A DNA stretch of 64,000 nucleotides from Knufia peltigerae (Eukaryota; Ascomycota; Eurotiomycetes; Chaetothyriales; Trichomeriaceae): assembly GCA_030247855.1 (NCBI GenBank), contig JAPDRN010000015.1:1-64000 (forward strand), read 5' to 3'. Position 1 is the stretch's first letter. Each line of letters starts with the position of its first letter. The notes beneath the pieces were generated by a model, which saw only the letters and a list, made by a program, of their open reading frames with translations, did no database searches and had not been told where the DNA came from. This document shows positions 10,334 to 20,976 of this stretch, one piece after another. Made by a program: the position numbers and the translations under genes.

Positions 10334-12969
10334 TTAATCGTTTTCATCGTCACTCCAATCTGGCAAGGTGACCAACGTCTGTTGAAGCTCCTGGAGGCCG
10401 TCCATACAGGTGTGGAAGCCTTCTATCATCCTCGAGCCCCGGTTCCAGTCCTTGCGTGCAATCAACGGGTGCAAGTCATCCGCGAAAGCCTTCGCAGCGA
10501 GCTTGTGTGCTTGCACTACCAGAGCCGGACACTAGATGACCGAGTAAGCAGACGCTACATGAGGCCAGAGAGAGAGCTAGGACTTACAGGATGCGCAGCA
10601 ATGTCTTGGATGTGAGCTTTCAACCCTTGCGTCCCTTCAAAGCCCGGACTAAACGTGTCCTTGCTACCGGACGACTGGTGAGAAATCTGAGTGGCACTGG
10701 CGATCCGCTCCTTGGTGCGAAAAGTACTTGTCGACCGCAATTCTTCAGCCAGAGCCTCCATTGTGGAGCTCCGAGGCGACACCGCAAGTTTGGCCTTGAG
10801 TCTCTGTGCTATGTCGTAGAAATATAGGACTCCCAGGTCGCCGTCGTTCAGGCAGTAAGCAATCGCTACGCGCGTGCCAGGCTGTAATGTCCGAAAACTC
10901 ATGACCGTGCTACTGTCAAAAGGCCCAAAGGTTGACCTCCACAGGCGGATCAGAGTGACTGCACTTGTATAAATCTTGCGTACCTTTGTGCAATCGAGAT
11001 CTCTGGCGTCGACAGTGTCGGTAGCCACGACCAAATGCGCCAGCGTCTTCCACAAGAGAATGACGATGAACGCCGATCGTCTCATCGTCTTAAGCATTGA
11101 CTCTTCCAATGCCCCTTTCTTGCAAAGCGTGGTGAGATCCTCGCCCTGGTGGTCATCCACAGCAGGATCTTGGATGCCTTCTTCGCATGGTCGTGTCACT
11201 TGGAGGACGTCCATGTCTTCTTCTTGGACATTGTCATCGCACCCAAATTCAGGGGAAGAATGATCAGAATGCGGCAGACCGGGTAATCTACCGATTGCCC
11301 CGTTGGAGATCACGATCTGCATGGCGTTGGTCATGGTAACGAGCCACTCGACGGCCCCGATCAACTCTGAGATATTTTCCTTGACGTCGGACGATAAAGA
11401 ATGAGCTGGATCAGATCCCTGCACAGACTTGCGAACATTCCAATGGCAGAAGTGCATGGACGAGTCTTCCCCGTAGCGAAGACATAGCCGCGCTTGGGAG
11501 CACAGTGTCTCAAGGCGTCGGTTTCCTTCACAAAAGGCGTACTTGACGTCTTCGTTGAACTTGACCCGGCGGTTCCCCACATCTGGTGGCTGAACAAGGG
11601 CAAAGAGAAACAGTGACAGCGCGAGACGAAAGGAGCCCATGGCTGATATGTTCTCAAACAGCACCTGCCTGGCCGTGAGCCATGTTGTATAGGCAATATC
11701 ACGGATTTTTGATCGAGGGACTTTGGCTGGGGTCTCTCTTCCGTGATTACTGGCATTTCCAGCGATCGCGAACTGTGTTGCCGTGGCCGCCGCCACCCAC
11801 TTGTATGCCTCATTGATCGAGGCGTCCCGCGCAGCCATCGAGGCCGAGCAACTCCCAGCGCTCCGATGCTCAAAAATTGAATCAAGCACACCAACGGTGC
11901 GGAAGAGGCGTGGCCCGACCGAGGCCAGAGTCCGTGAGTCAAAATCAATGTTCCAGCAGCTCCTCGTCCATTCTTCGGCCCTTTCCATATAAGGGCACAT
12001 GGAGACGGGGCAACATAGCGGTGTCAAAGCTGCCAAACCAGAAGAGTACCGTGCAGGCATGCTTCCCTGTAGCAGAGAATGAGCCATAGGCATATCGCAG
12101 ACGTCAATATGGAGGTTAAGGTACTGGGCACACATTTCTCTGGCCGAGAACTGTCGCGTCAGGTCAACATTCGAGGCGGATAAAGAAGCCACCATACCGA
12201 CGTGCAACGCCCCCGTTGTGGACTTTGTTGGCTTTGATCGAGAGGCCAAGTCGTCGGTGGTTTGAGTCGTTTCGCACAGAGACGTGGATTTTCTGCTTCG
12301 CTTTCGAGAAGCCTGCATCGATCTTTTGCTCTCCAGCCATGTGGCGGTGCATTCCAGGCCTCGAACTTTGCACGTGGAGCAAGGCGCCAAAGGCTTTTGC
12401 ATCTGAATAGTAATGTCCCTTGGAAGAGTGCACGCGCGTTTGCCATGTCGACATTGGTCACAGGACTGATTCTGCTTGCGAGGCCGCCTGAATGTTGTGG
12501 GCGCTTTGTCCGCAATCACAGAGTCATCTCCTGCCGATCCTGCATCTTGTGTATCGGAGGCTTCCAACGACTGGAAAGTGCTGCCCGAGCGGGCATGGCT
12601 CGTGAGGGCCTCTGAGCTGCCGGACAACGCGACGTCCTGGTCGTTGTTCTCGGAAACGAGATATTCTCCTGGAGGCGGAGACCGGCGAGGAACTGTAGCA
12701 GCAAAAGCATCGGTCCAGTCTTGACTGTCGTGAGTTACTGGCGACCCTTGCTGCCACTGATCCTGTTGTCCCTCGTTGCTAGGAAGGAATGACTCGTAGT
12801 CCAAGAAGAACTCGTCCTGAGAAGCACGTGGTGGGTCACCTTGGTCGAACTCTTCAAAGACGTCGAGCACATATTGGCTCTCGACTCCGCTCGAGAAGTT
12901 ACCATGGAAAATGTCTTGGAATGTATCGCGCATATTTGAGGCGTCCGAGTTGTCCAAGAGAGTGAGCAT
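10334..12969 (-). CDS. Zn2Cys6 transcription factor, candidate regulator of the cluster
   Basis: Exons 12969-10588 and 10531-10334 (56-bp intron, GTAAGT...CATCTAG) encode 859 aa. The ATG at 12969 is the first in frame; the longer frame to 13107 opens with GTG. The zinc cluster is at residues 170-207 (C170, C173, C180, C197, C200, C207), preceded by a basic RRPRKQ stretch and by an acidic, Ser/Gln-rich N-terminus. The loop between the third and fourth cysteines is long (16 residues, usually about 5-9). The 3' exon adds 65 residues ending in an acidic tail. The gene lies inside the cluster whose promoters share a CGG-inverted-repeat motif, with a copy in its own promoter at 13214, so it is the natural candidate regulator (inference). 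Confidence 0.88.
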
Positions 12970-13713
12970 CCAGGAATTGTCGCTTCGACTGAAGTGCAGT
13001 AAGGATCTGAGGTCACTTCGGTCGCACGCTCGACGAGATCGCAACTGGACCCTGCGCCTCCAGGCGCTGTGGGGAGAACCCCCCTCCCCCTCTTTCTCCC
13101 ACCCCACCTATTGACATGTTATGATAGGAGGACTAGACCCGGACTTTCGATTGGATGATCCCAGCACGACAGCGACGCCACTCTGGCTGCATCGTCCGGA
13201 GGTCTGGGAGCCGCGGAGCCGCGGGTTCTCCAGCTCCCGGGAAGCCAGCCTTCGTCGGATTGAGCACTTGTCACTGTCGTGGCCTCCGCAGACACGACAG
13301 CCACAGGAGGCTACTCAGGAGACATCTGAGTGGATACAGCTTAACCGCGATAATGGATACCTGCGTCCTCCTGCCCTTGTATAGTTACTTCCGATGTGGA
13401 GGTCTACGCGCAATGCTCTTGCAGGCGAGCGCGTAGGGCACTTTTGCGGAACAGTGTGATATATAGTCGTATGGTCAGGCACAATGACCCAAGTTTCAGA
13501 ATGTTTCTTTCCTAGGAACCTGGACGTCGTTGCCGTTACAAGCAGACATTGTCACTCCAGTCGCGGCGTTGCAGGATACAGAGCCCAAAGCGCACCTCAC
13601 TCCTCAAAGCACGACCTGCAGTAGACGACGTTTCCATCTAGTGAAATTCAGCACACCACCAGATTCATGTTCCATTGAGAGACTTCGCGGCCCTCTCCCC
13701 ACGCATACCAGCA
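12970..13713. promoter_or_regulatory. Divergent promoter region, regulator / esterase
   Basis: Holds a double CCG/CGG-rich site at 13207-13225 with the exact cluster motif at 13214-13221. Small open frames here look non-coding. Confidence 0.55.
13214..13221 (+). promoter_or_regulatory. CGGAGCCG cluster motif, regulator/esterase promoter
   Basis: Exact 8-mer within GAGCCGCGGAGCCGCGGG, in which GAGCCGCG occurs twice in tandem. It suggests autoregulation of the adjacent regulator (inference). Confidence 0.65.
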
Positions 13714-14874
13714 ATGGCCAAAGCCCAGGGCGAATGTCATCCATGCTTCGACGCCCTCAGAGCAGAACTTGAGAAGCAGATCGCCTCCGGTGACGAACTG
13801 GGCGCCTCGATCGTGCTCAACGTCGATGGCACGAACGTTGTGGACATCTGGGCAGGCTATACCGATGAGGCCCGTACCAAGCCGTGGACCAAAGACACCA
13901 TCACGAATGTCTGGTCTTGCACGAAGACGGTCGCCACCTTGGCCGCGCTCCTCCAAGTAAGCCGTGGGAAACTCGACCTCGACGCTCCCGTGGCCCAGTA
14001 CTGGCCCGAGTTCGCACAGAATGGCAAAGAGAAGGTACTTGTCCGCCATTTTCTGTCCCACACCGCGGGGTTGCCAGGTTGGACCGAGCCTATTACCGTG
14101 GAAGAACTCTGTGACCTCAAGGTCTCTACCGACAGGCTTGAGAAGCAAGCACCCGTTTGGGAGCCTGGGCGCGTCTCGGGCTACCATGCCATCAGCCAGG
14201 GCCATTTAATAGGCGAATTGATTCGTCGCACCAGCGGCAAGACCATGAAGCAGTTCGTCGCCGATGAAATCGCCGGACCGTTGCAGGCCGACTTCCAGAT
14301 TGGCGCCGTGGAAGAGGACTGGTCGCGCATCGCCCCGATCATTCCTGCTCCGACCATGCCCATCGACTTTGCCAGCCTCGACCCTAAGAGTCCAACATTC
14401 ATGGCTTTTGCGAATCCGCCTCTTGACGCGACGTGGGCGCTGCGCCCGAAATGGAGACGTGCTGATTTGTCTGGCGCCAACGGCCACGCCAACGCGAGAT
14501 CTTTGGTCCGTATCCTGTCGTCCATCACCAAGGGGGGGACGAACGACGGAGTCGAGATCCTCACCCCACAGATCATTGAGAAGATATTTGAGGTCCAGGC
14601 TGATGGGATGGATGTGGTCGATCAAGTGCCCCTCAGATCTGGGATTGGATATGGTCTGACCGGCGGCACTACCTCCCAGTCCATCGACTGGCTGCCGCAG
14701 GGCCGAGTCTGCTTCTGGGGCGGTTGGGGAGGCTCTCTGATACTGATGGATCTCGACCGAAAAGTGACCTTCTCCTATGTAATGAACAAGATGGGTTCAG
14801 GCATCTTTGGCTCGGAAAGAACCGAGGCGTATACTAGGATTGTCTACAAGGCGCTGGGTGTTGAGGGATTCTGA
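13714..14874 (+). CDS. Serine hydrolase of the beta-lactamase (class C/EstB-like) family
   Basis: A single exon of 386 aa, from the first in-frame ATG (the frame further upstream opens with TTG). The catalytic motif SxxK is S68-C-T-K71, in VWSCTKTVATLAALL. The family Tyr motif is probably Y157 in VSGYHAISQGHL. A C-terminal GGWGG replaces the KTG box. There is no signal peptide, so it is probably cytosolic. EstB-like enzymes of this fold hydrolyse short esters or transfer acyl groups and rarely act on lactams. In this cluster it may deacylate or acylate the pathway intermediate. It is divergent from the regulator gene with a shared motif-bearing promoter. Confidence 0.87.
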   Translation: MAKAQGECHPCFDALRAELEKQIASGDELGASIVLNVDGTNVVDIWAGYTDEARTKPWTKDTITNVWSCTKTVATLAALLQVSRGKLDLDAPVAQYWPEFAQNGKEKVLVRHFLSHTAGLPGWTEPITVEELCDLKVSTDRLEKQAPVWEPGRVSGYHAISQGHLIGELIRRTSGKTMKQFVADEIAGPLQADFQIGAVEEDWSRIAPIIPAPTMPIDFASLDPKSPTFMAFANPPLDATWALRPKWRRADLSGANGHANARSLVRILSSITKGGTNDGVEILTPQIIEKIFEVQADGMDVVDQVPLRSGIGYGLTGGTTSQSIDWLPQGRVCFWGGWGGSLILMDLDRKVTFSYVMNKMGSGIFGSERTEAYTRIVYKALGVEGF

Positions 14875-15158
14875 GCAGATTCTTGGGGTGTTGACAAATG
14901 GGGGGAGAAAAGTACTTGCTACAGCCATTGAACGCTCTACCTCAGAAAGCAGGGTAGGAAGTCAGGGTGAAAAAGGCGCAGAGTAAATCTCCAGCTTTCA
15001 CAGATCCCAAACCCAAGTTCCCCATCGGTGTGAGCTTGTGGCACTACAACCTTCTCGCCTGTTAGATCTCTGTCTCATCATGTCGTGACTAACTCAAGAT
15101 GATTCTCTTCAACTCTCAGGAGGTGTCCGAGCACTTTGCCTTCTTCTTGCGACATCGA

Positions 15159-16112
15159 TCAGTCAAACAGCATGCCGCCGTTGGCGCAGGTGGTATTCCC
15201 GGTGACCCATCGAGCTTCCTCAGAGACCAGGAATTTCACAATCTGAACAATGTCATCGACCGTGCCGATTCTCCCCGCTGCAGGGGTTGCCTCAATGGTA
15301 GCCTGGAACTTTTCTCTGCCCAATGTTTCGTTCCACCTAGTGTCTTGTCAGATTCAAGGTCATGGTGCAAGACCGTTGGTACTCCTTACATGTCGGTATC
15401 AACGGGGCCCGGGTTGATCGTGTTGCAAGTCAGGCTATACTTCTGCCCCAGGGTGGCTGCGATGGTCCGACTCACGGCCTCAAGTGCTGCCTTACTGGCG
15501 GAGTACAGATGACTGTAAGGGCTGACTGGATATCCCAGAGACGTTCGTTAGCCACGGGCCTCTGTTTCACAAGCGAAGGTATACCCAGTAGAGTGAGTAC
15601 GCTTGCCCACTTACCGAGTTTCGACGCCACAGAACCCACGTTGACGATTCTCGAGCCTTGCTGGAGAAAAGGCACTGCCTCTTTGATCAAGGTGAGCGGG
15701 AAGCGCAAGTTGGTGTAAATCGTCCTGTCGAACGTTTCTTCATCTACCTGGTCGAGAAGGACATCGTCGCCGCAACCGGCATTGTTGACGATGATGTCGA
15801 TCTTGCCGCCGGACGCCTCAACCGTAGCATCAACCAACTTCTTAGCCGAGCTGTATTCTGTACAGTCTGCTTTAACCGCCAGAGCTCTGCCTCCGGTGGA
15901 TTCGATTTCCTTTACCACGGCGTTGGCTTTGGTGGAAGAGGAAGCATAGGAGAAAACGACAAATGCGCCGCTCCGGGCGAGTTCTTTGGCAATCCCTGCA
16001 CCGATCCCTGGAACATATATCAGAATCAGTTGGCAATGTTATGGCAAACTTCGTTATTACCTCTCGAGCCGCCCGTGACAATGGCAGTCTTTCCCTGAAA
16101 CGGCTTTGTCAT
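15159..16112 (-). CDS. Short-chain dehydrogenase/reductase (classical SDR)
   Basis: Four exons, 16112-16061, 16007-15615, 15525-15390 and 15336-15159, with introns of 53, 89 and 53 bp, give 252 aa, the usual classical-SDR length. The cofactor motif TGGSRGIG is at residues 13-20 and is completed by the first splice. NNAG follows mid-protein, then the catalytic Ser in NVGSVAS and Y156-SAS-K160. PGPVDTDM and a C-terminal NGGMLFD match 3-oxoacyl-ACP-reductase-like fungal SDRs. It probably carries out NADP(H)-linked ketone/alcohol interconversion; substrate unknown. A TATTTAAG element lies about 115 bp upstream. It shares the 16.1-16.7 kb promoter region, with the motif at 16547, with the divergent dioxygenase gene. 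Confidence 0.9.
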
Positions 16113-16737
16113 GATGTCAAGCTCTCAAGTCTATCTGTCTAAGAACAGGTCAAGTTTTGAATGTTGGGATATCCTGACCGGCTCTTGGAGGATCACAGCC
16201 ACTTGGTGTGAGCGGTGAGCGCTCTTAAATACCTCCTGACGCGAGCCAGCCCCAGGTCGACGGGTTGAAAGAGGCAAGGGCGACCGAATTCCACGGAGGG
16301 CTCTCGAATGGTCTGCTATCTCGACGTCGAAACTGGTCTGCTAACTTGTGGGGCGGAACGCTATACGTAGATGGCCTGTATCAATCTTCACACATGATTG
16401 ATATCCAACCCGGTCGGTTTGTGACATTGGTCTTCGAAGGCTGTTGCCTTTTTTGCGAACCCGGGACAACTTCCAGTTTGGCCTTCTGAGCCGTCAAGGA
16501 TGGTTTAGCATTGGATACTGAGCTGCCATTCGGGCCCGCGGTCATCCGGCTCCGCGGTCTGATATCAACCAACGCCCCTCCTGAGGGCCACTTGTGGCAT
16601 CTTCCAGGCAACCTTGGCCTCGTCGGTCCTAGGACGCTTCATAGCCTCGTCGACCTTCTAAAGTCGTGTCAACTGTACATCTAATACTTCTAATAACCAC
16701 CGCATTTGCAGCCAAGAGTACTCCCGGCCTCGTCGCC
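16113..16737. promoter_or_regulatory. Divergent promoter region, SDR / dioxygenase
   Basis: Contains the cluster motif at 16547-16554 (as CGGCTCCG, in ATCCGGCTCCGCGGTC) and a TATTTAAG element for the SDR near 16226-16233. No gene was seen. Confidence 0.55.
16547..16554 (-). promoter_or_regulatory. CGGAGCCG cluster motif, SDR/dioxygenase promoter
   Basis: Exact 8-mer on the minus strand in the extended context ACCGCGGAGCCGGAT, about 185 bp upstream of the dioxygenase start. Confidence 0.7.
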
Positions 16738-17723
16738 ATGGCTGATGCAGTGAACAAGCAATCAAAAGCCGTCTGCAGTTTCGACCGAACAGACGCAAGG
16801 GTCGATGATGTCGTGGCAGCCATTGTACGTGACGGGGGCTGTTTTATCCGCGGGTTCCTGGACAAGCAAAGCCTGAAGCAGATAGAAGATGAGGTTCGTC
16901 CTTACTTGGACGGTGACCAGCCTTTCCAAGGAGCCTTCTTCCCTAGAGAAACGCGCAAAGTGTGCGGCTTGGCTGGCAAATCCCCAACCTATGTCAAAAA
17001 GATTGTGGCGGACCCAACATACCAAGCGATCTGCAAGAGATTACTCGCTTCAGTCACAAAGTCTTGGGTCGGTGACAAGTGCCTGGAACATACGTCGAAA
17101 CCGATCCTCAACGCGCACACTGTGCTTTCCATCGGGCCCGGAGCACGGGCTCAAGATCTCCATCGAGACGATTCCATACACCACAACATCCTGCCTGCGG
17201 TGTCGCGAGAGGATTACCAGCCCGGTCGGGACACCGCGGTCGGTTGCTTCGTTGCCGGGAAGAAGGCCACGAGAGCCAATGGAGCCACTCGATTCGTGCC
17301 CGGGTCGCATCTTCAACACACACTGCAGCCGCCGTCTGAGGAGGGTGCTGTGTTTGCGGAAATGGAGCCTGGGGATGCTTTCCTCATGTTGGCATCGTGT
17401 TATCACGGCGGCTCGGCCAATACTACGGAGAACGAGGAAAGGCTCCTCTACGGCACATTTATGTGCAAGGGATATCTCCGACAGGTCAGCAGATCGCCTT
17501 GCCGCTGGAAGCCTTCAAACCGGCCTCTCGCAACTGTGACTGACCAAGCATGTAGGAGGAGAACATACCACTCGCGGTGCCGCTGGAGAAAGCCGCTCAG
17601 TATCCCTCTGCAGTCCAAGCTCTGCTGGGCTACGATGTCAGCGACCCCTTCCTTGGCTGGGTCGACCTCAAGAGCCCTCTAGAGGTGTGTTTTGGCAAAC
17701 AGGGTAGCAATGGGTTCCATTAG
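16738..17723 (+). CDS. Phytanoyl-CoA dioxygenase-like Fe(II)/2-oxoglutarate oxygenase
   Basis: Exons 16738-17484 and 17556-17723 (71-bp intron, GTCAGC...TGTAG) encode 304 aa. The start ATG (GCCATGG) follows non-ATG frame sequence. The metal triad is visible as H142-R-D144 in QDLHRDDSIHH and the distal H223 in SCYHGGSAN, with a candidate 2-oxoglutarate Arg in ENEERLLYG. The overall pattern matches fungal PhyH-family enzymes found in secondary-metabolite clusters. The C-terminus EENIPLAVPLE...FLGWVDLKSPLE is the usual family end; the last dozen residues after it could instead reflect an unrecognised further intron. It probably hydroxylates or desaturates the pathway compound. It is divergent from the SDR. 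Confidence 0.88.
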
Positions 17724-18309
17724 CGGACCTAATTAATCTGTGTCGCCGTCGTGAACTGGTGTAGATGCCATACCTGATTGGGATATCAACACCTCGAGGC
17801 TCGCACCGGCTCCGCGGATGAAGAGTCGGGGTCTGTTTCCTACCAAATAAACACCAGACTAGCAAGCCCACATAGAAGCTCTCCCACACTCGCCTATTGT
17901 CATGACATAAACTAAGATCCTCCACGGCACGGTGCGGACGAACGGATGAATGAATGTCTTCAGCTTCTGGGGCAGGTAAGGCATCCAATGGAAACGAGCC
18001 TTACAAGTGATAGGCTGGGGGAGAAATCAATACTCTTTGTTCTGCTGCTGCGCAAGCTTTCGGCCGCTCTTCCTCGTGCGCCGACGGAGATACTTCCCCC
18101 GTTTACCAAGCAAGCAGATATACAGCTTGAACAACTGCGTGCATAACAAGATGCTTTTGTAAGCGGCGCTCGAAAGAACAAAGTCAAGGCTCCGCATCAC
18201 GATATACCTCTGGCTATAAATCACGATACTCTCATCCTGAATCTTCTCTCCAACACATATTTCCTTGTCGTTTGTCTTGTCACCGAATCGCTGATTGCTC
18301 ACTTTCAAT
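17724..18309. promoter_or_regulatory. Promoter region of the NmrA-like gene
   Basis: 586 bp with the cluster motif at 17807-17814 (minus orientation) and TATAAA at 18217-18222, 93 bp before the ATG. No gene was seen. Confidence 0.55.
17807..17814 (-). promoter_or_regulatory. CGGAGCCG cluster motif, NmrA-like gene promoter
   Basis: Exact 8-mer (CGGCTCCG on the plus strand) in the extended context ATCCGCGGAGCCGGTG, nearly identical to the P450 site. It lies about 500 bp upstream of the ATG. Confidence 0.65.
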
Positions 18310-19215
18310 ATGCGTGTTGCTATCGCTGGGGCAGGCGATCTCGCTCGCTACTTCTGCGAAGAGTTCTTGAAGGCGGGCCATCAAGTCACGATCCTGACCC
18401 GGAGCGAGAAGGAGTATTTGAAAAGACCGAATGTCAACCAAGTCATCACCGACTATACACTTGATTCGGTCAGCAAAGCAATCGCCGACTGCGAAGCTCT
18501 GATATCAGCGGTCTTGGACTACTCGATGGGATACAAGGACTTGCATTTGACACTGCTGGAAGCTTGTCAGAAAAGCCCCAAATGCAAACGGTTCATCCCC
18601 TCGGAGTTTGCTGGAGACATCAAGCACTACCCACACGAGCCACCCTTCTACGCCGATTCCCACGAACCGGTACGCGAGGCCTTGAGAAACCAGCAAGACG
18701 TAGAATGGACCTTGGTCTGCGCGGGCTGGTTCATGGATTACGTCGTGCCGCCCAAGAACAGGCACCTCAAGGAGATTGGCGAAACCTTCCCGATCGACCT
18801 GAGCACCAACCGCGCCGTGATTCCCGGGACCGGAAAGGAGCCTGTCGATATCACGGCCGTTCGCGACGTTGCCAGGGCAGTCACGGCTCTGCTGGAAGCC
18901 CCGAGATGGGAGCCTTACACCTTCGTCTCGGGCCAGAAGACCTGTTGGCTCGATGTCTTCGAGGTGATGCGCGCCAGACACCCGGACATGAAACCGACTT
19001 TCAAATCTCTGGAGCAACTAGTCGAGGAAAGAAATTCTCCCGATAAAAATGTCAGTGGTCTGGCCGAGTATCAGATCTTCTCCTGCACTGGCCCAGCGTC
19101 ACTCGAGGCGAAGGAGGTCGACGCTCAAAGGACCAAATATTTCAAAGGCATACAAATCAGGACGCTGGTTGACTTCCTCGAAGAATACGACCAGAACCCG
19201 GATGCTATTCTGTAG
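18310..19215 (+). CDS. NmrA/isoflavone-reductase-like NAD(P)-binding protein
   Basis: A single exon of 301 aa, starting at ATG 18310; the frame upstream opens only with TTG. The Rossmann motif is at the very N-terminus (MRVAIAGAGDLARYF, GxGxxAR form). KRFIPSEFAGD and DITAVRDVARAVTALLE follow, matching the isoflavone reductase / phenylcoumaran benzylic ether reductase / NmrA-like atypical SDR group. Members either reduce aromatic-ring ethers or enones with NADPH or act as redox sensors. In this enzymatic setting a reductase role is more likely. TATAAA lies 93 bp upstream, with the cluster motif further up. It is tandem with the dioxygenase and convergent with the broken aminotransferase. Confidence 0.88.
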   Translation: MRVAIAGAGDLARYFCEEFLKAGHQVTILTRSEKEYLKRPNVNQVITDYTLDSVSKAIADCEALISAVLDYSMGYKDLHLTLLEACQKSPKCKRFIPSEFAGDIKHYPHEPPFYADSHEPVREALRNQQDVEWTLVCAGWFMDYVVPPKNRHLKEIGETFPIDLSTNRAVIPGTGKEPVDITAVRDVARAVTALLEAPRWEPYTFVSGQKTCWLDVFEVMRARHPDMKPTFKSLEQLVEERNSPDKNVSGLAEYQIFSCTGPASLEAKEVDAQRTKYFKGIQIRTLVDFLEEYDQNPDAIL

Positions 19216-19839
19216 ATATTCTCTAGGGAAATTCTATGTATGAGAAGAGCAAAAAACATTTGATCAAAGGGTCAACGATACCTCATCCTGCCATGTGAAC
19301 ATCATTGGTGTATGATTCCTTGCACGAGATAACAGCGAGACTCGACAGTGACTCGTCATTGCAAACACGGGTAGAGGCTTTTGATTCGCCGCCATCAGGG
19401 AAGCACCCATCGGGGACGTCCGCATAGATCGACCGGCGGAGCCTGCGGTTCCGGTGTCGACAACGGAGGGAAAGATACTCCAGTACTAGTAGTTCATACT
19501 TCAGGCCGCCGAACCACAAGCTTCCTATCGCGCTCGCATGTAAGCCTGCTTCAATGCGTCTCGCAATTCTCGGCACTTGTTACAGCCCCAGGTCACAGAA
19601 GACAATCAAGACATGGTGCTGAAACTCAGTGGTCTCGTTCTCTACACTCCCTACTTCTACCGCACCTACACTTTGTACGGGGGCCTTGTTGCAGCTGGTG
19701 GGATCCAAGGTTGACGCCGCAAAATTGCCCTGACGACCCTTGACTGCAGCGTTTGAATCTGCCAGCACTCCAGACATTACAGATTGGATCGATGGAAAAA
19801 GCAATTATCCCATTGCGACAATCAATTCTGTTTCTGCCA
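19216..19839. other. Intergenic stretch between convergent gene ends
   Basis: 624 bp between the NmrA-like stop and the aminotransferase remnant stop on the opposite strand. Only short non-conserved frames occur and no signal was recognised. Confidence 0.5.
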
Positions 19840-20528
19840 CTACATGTTATCACCAGCAATAAAGTCGTAGTCCTTGAGTTCCGAGGCGGTCTCCTCCAAG
19901 ATTTGGAAGCCCTTCAACAGCTGCTCGTCCGTGATGACCATTGGAACCGACATGCGGACCGAGCCATGCAACGGGTGTGTCAAGAGTCCCTTGGACATGG
20001 CCAGAGCCGCAAAGCGCCTCGCGTCAAAATCCTGGCCGCAGTCAGGCTTCATCACCAGCTGAAGATCGGCTCCCCGGTTGGTGGCAAAGGCGATGTAGGG
20101 AAACCTTTGCTTCCAGTCTTTGGTCCACTCGACAAACCTCCGGCCGATTTCTGCGGTGCGCTCGACCAGTCCCTCTTCGTCGAGGATTTCCGTGGCCGTT
20201 CGGGCGCACGCGATGCCCAACGGCGTGTTTGCAAAGGTCCCGGCGCAGGTGTACGGAGTGACGAGGGACATGGTCTCCTTGTTTCCAAGCACAAAGGAGG
20301 CCGGATAGGCACCGCCGGTGAGAGATTTGCCTAGAACGATCATGTCGGCTTTGACGTCCGGGCCCAGCCACTCCGAGCACAGCCAACGTCCAGTCTTTCC
20401 AGCGCCCATGCGGACCTTGTCGGAGATGAAAAGGACACCGTACTTTTTGTAGAGCAGGGCGACGCCACGTGCGAAGTCGATATCTTCCTGGAATGTTCTG
20501 TTGTCGAGGTTAGCACAAGAGTACTCAC
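19840..20528 (-). pseudogene. Class III aminotransferase (ornithine aminotransferase-like), C-terminal half only
   Basis: The minus-strand frame from about 20498 to 19840 encodes the C-terminal half of a PLP-dependent class III aminotransferase: FARGVALLYKKYGVLFIS, then VRMGAGKTGRW, then VLGKSLTGGAYPA with the PLP-binding lysine, then TCAGTFANTPLGIACA. The roughly 230 N-terminal residues that should precede are absent. Upstream the frame meets a TGA within about 30 bp, and no matching coding sequence occurs in the next 450 bp. The usual acidic pair before VRMG (DEV) reads DKV here, another sign of relaxed constraint. A 31-bp GTGAGT...CAACAG sequence at 20528-20498 may be the remnant of an intron. 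The only ATG in frame lies inside the conserved domain. A non-functional remnant is the best reading. Confidence 0.75.
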
Positions 20529-20976
20529 TGCCTCAAAATGCGAATATAACGGAGGGGGCCACCACAACCGGAGCCGGACAGCGGTCCAGGTCGAGGGTTA
20601 GGGGCCCCCCCTCATCATGACAAGGCTTCTATGTTTCCAGCAAAGGGAAGACAGATGTAGGTCCTGGCTGGCTTTGCTTGGAGAGCGGCATGCCCAATCT
20701 CACGTTACCCAGTTAATGTCGGGAAGACAGCAGTGGGAGAATTTGCATGGATGACTTTGTTCATGTTTGTGAGCGAAGAGCTGATTCTGATGCAGAAATA
20801 AATCCGCGGGCGAGGCAGTCATTCATCATTAGGAAAATCCCGACAGTTTCGGTCGTGGTAGATCCCTCTTCGTTGATGTTTCTATTTCTCAACTCCACCA
20901 AGGTTCCTCGCGAGCTGAAAAAAGCTTCACCTGCCACAACCGAGGAGGCCTTCTAATTCAGCGAAAGGGATAACTG
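20529..20976. other. Intergenic stretch where the missing half of the aminotransferase would lie
   Basis: 448 bp containing the cluster motif at 20569-20576 but no aminotransferase sequence, so the 5' half was deleted or replaced rather than merely frameshifted. Confidence 0.5.
20569..20576 (+). promoter_or_regulatory. CGGAGCCG cluster motif beside the aminotransferase remnant
   Basis: Exact 8-mer in ACCGGAGCCGGACA, about 40 bp beyond the breakpoint of the remnant gene. It may be a promoter site brought next to the truncated gene by deletion (inference). Confidence 0.55.

Noticed and set aside
13121..13436. Overlapping frames in the regulator/esterase promoter
   Set aside because: They overlap each other, carry no family blocks and contain the regulatory motif, so they are read as promoter DNA.
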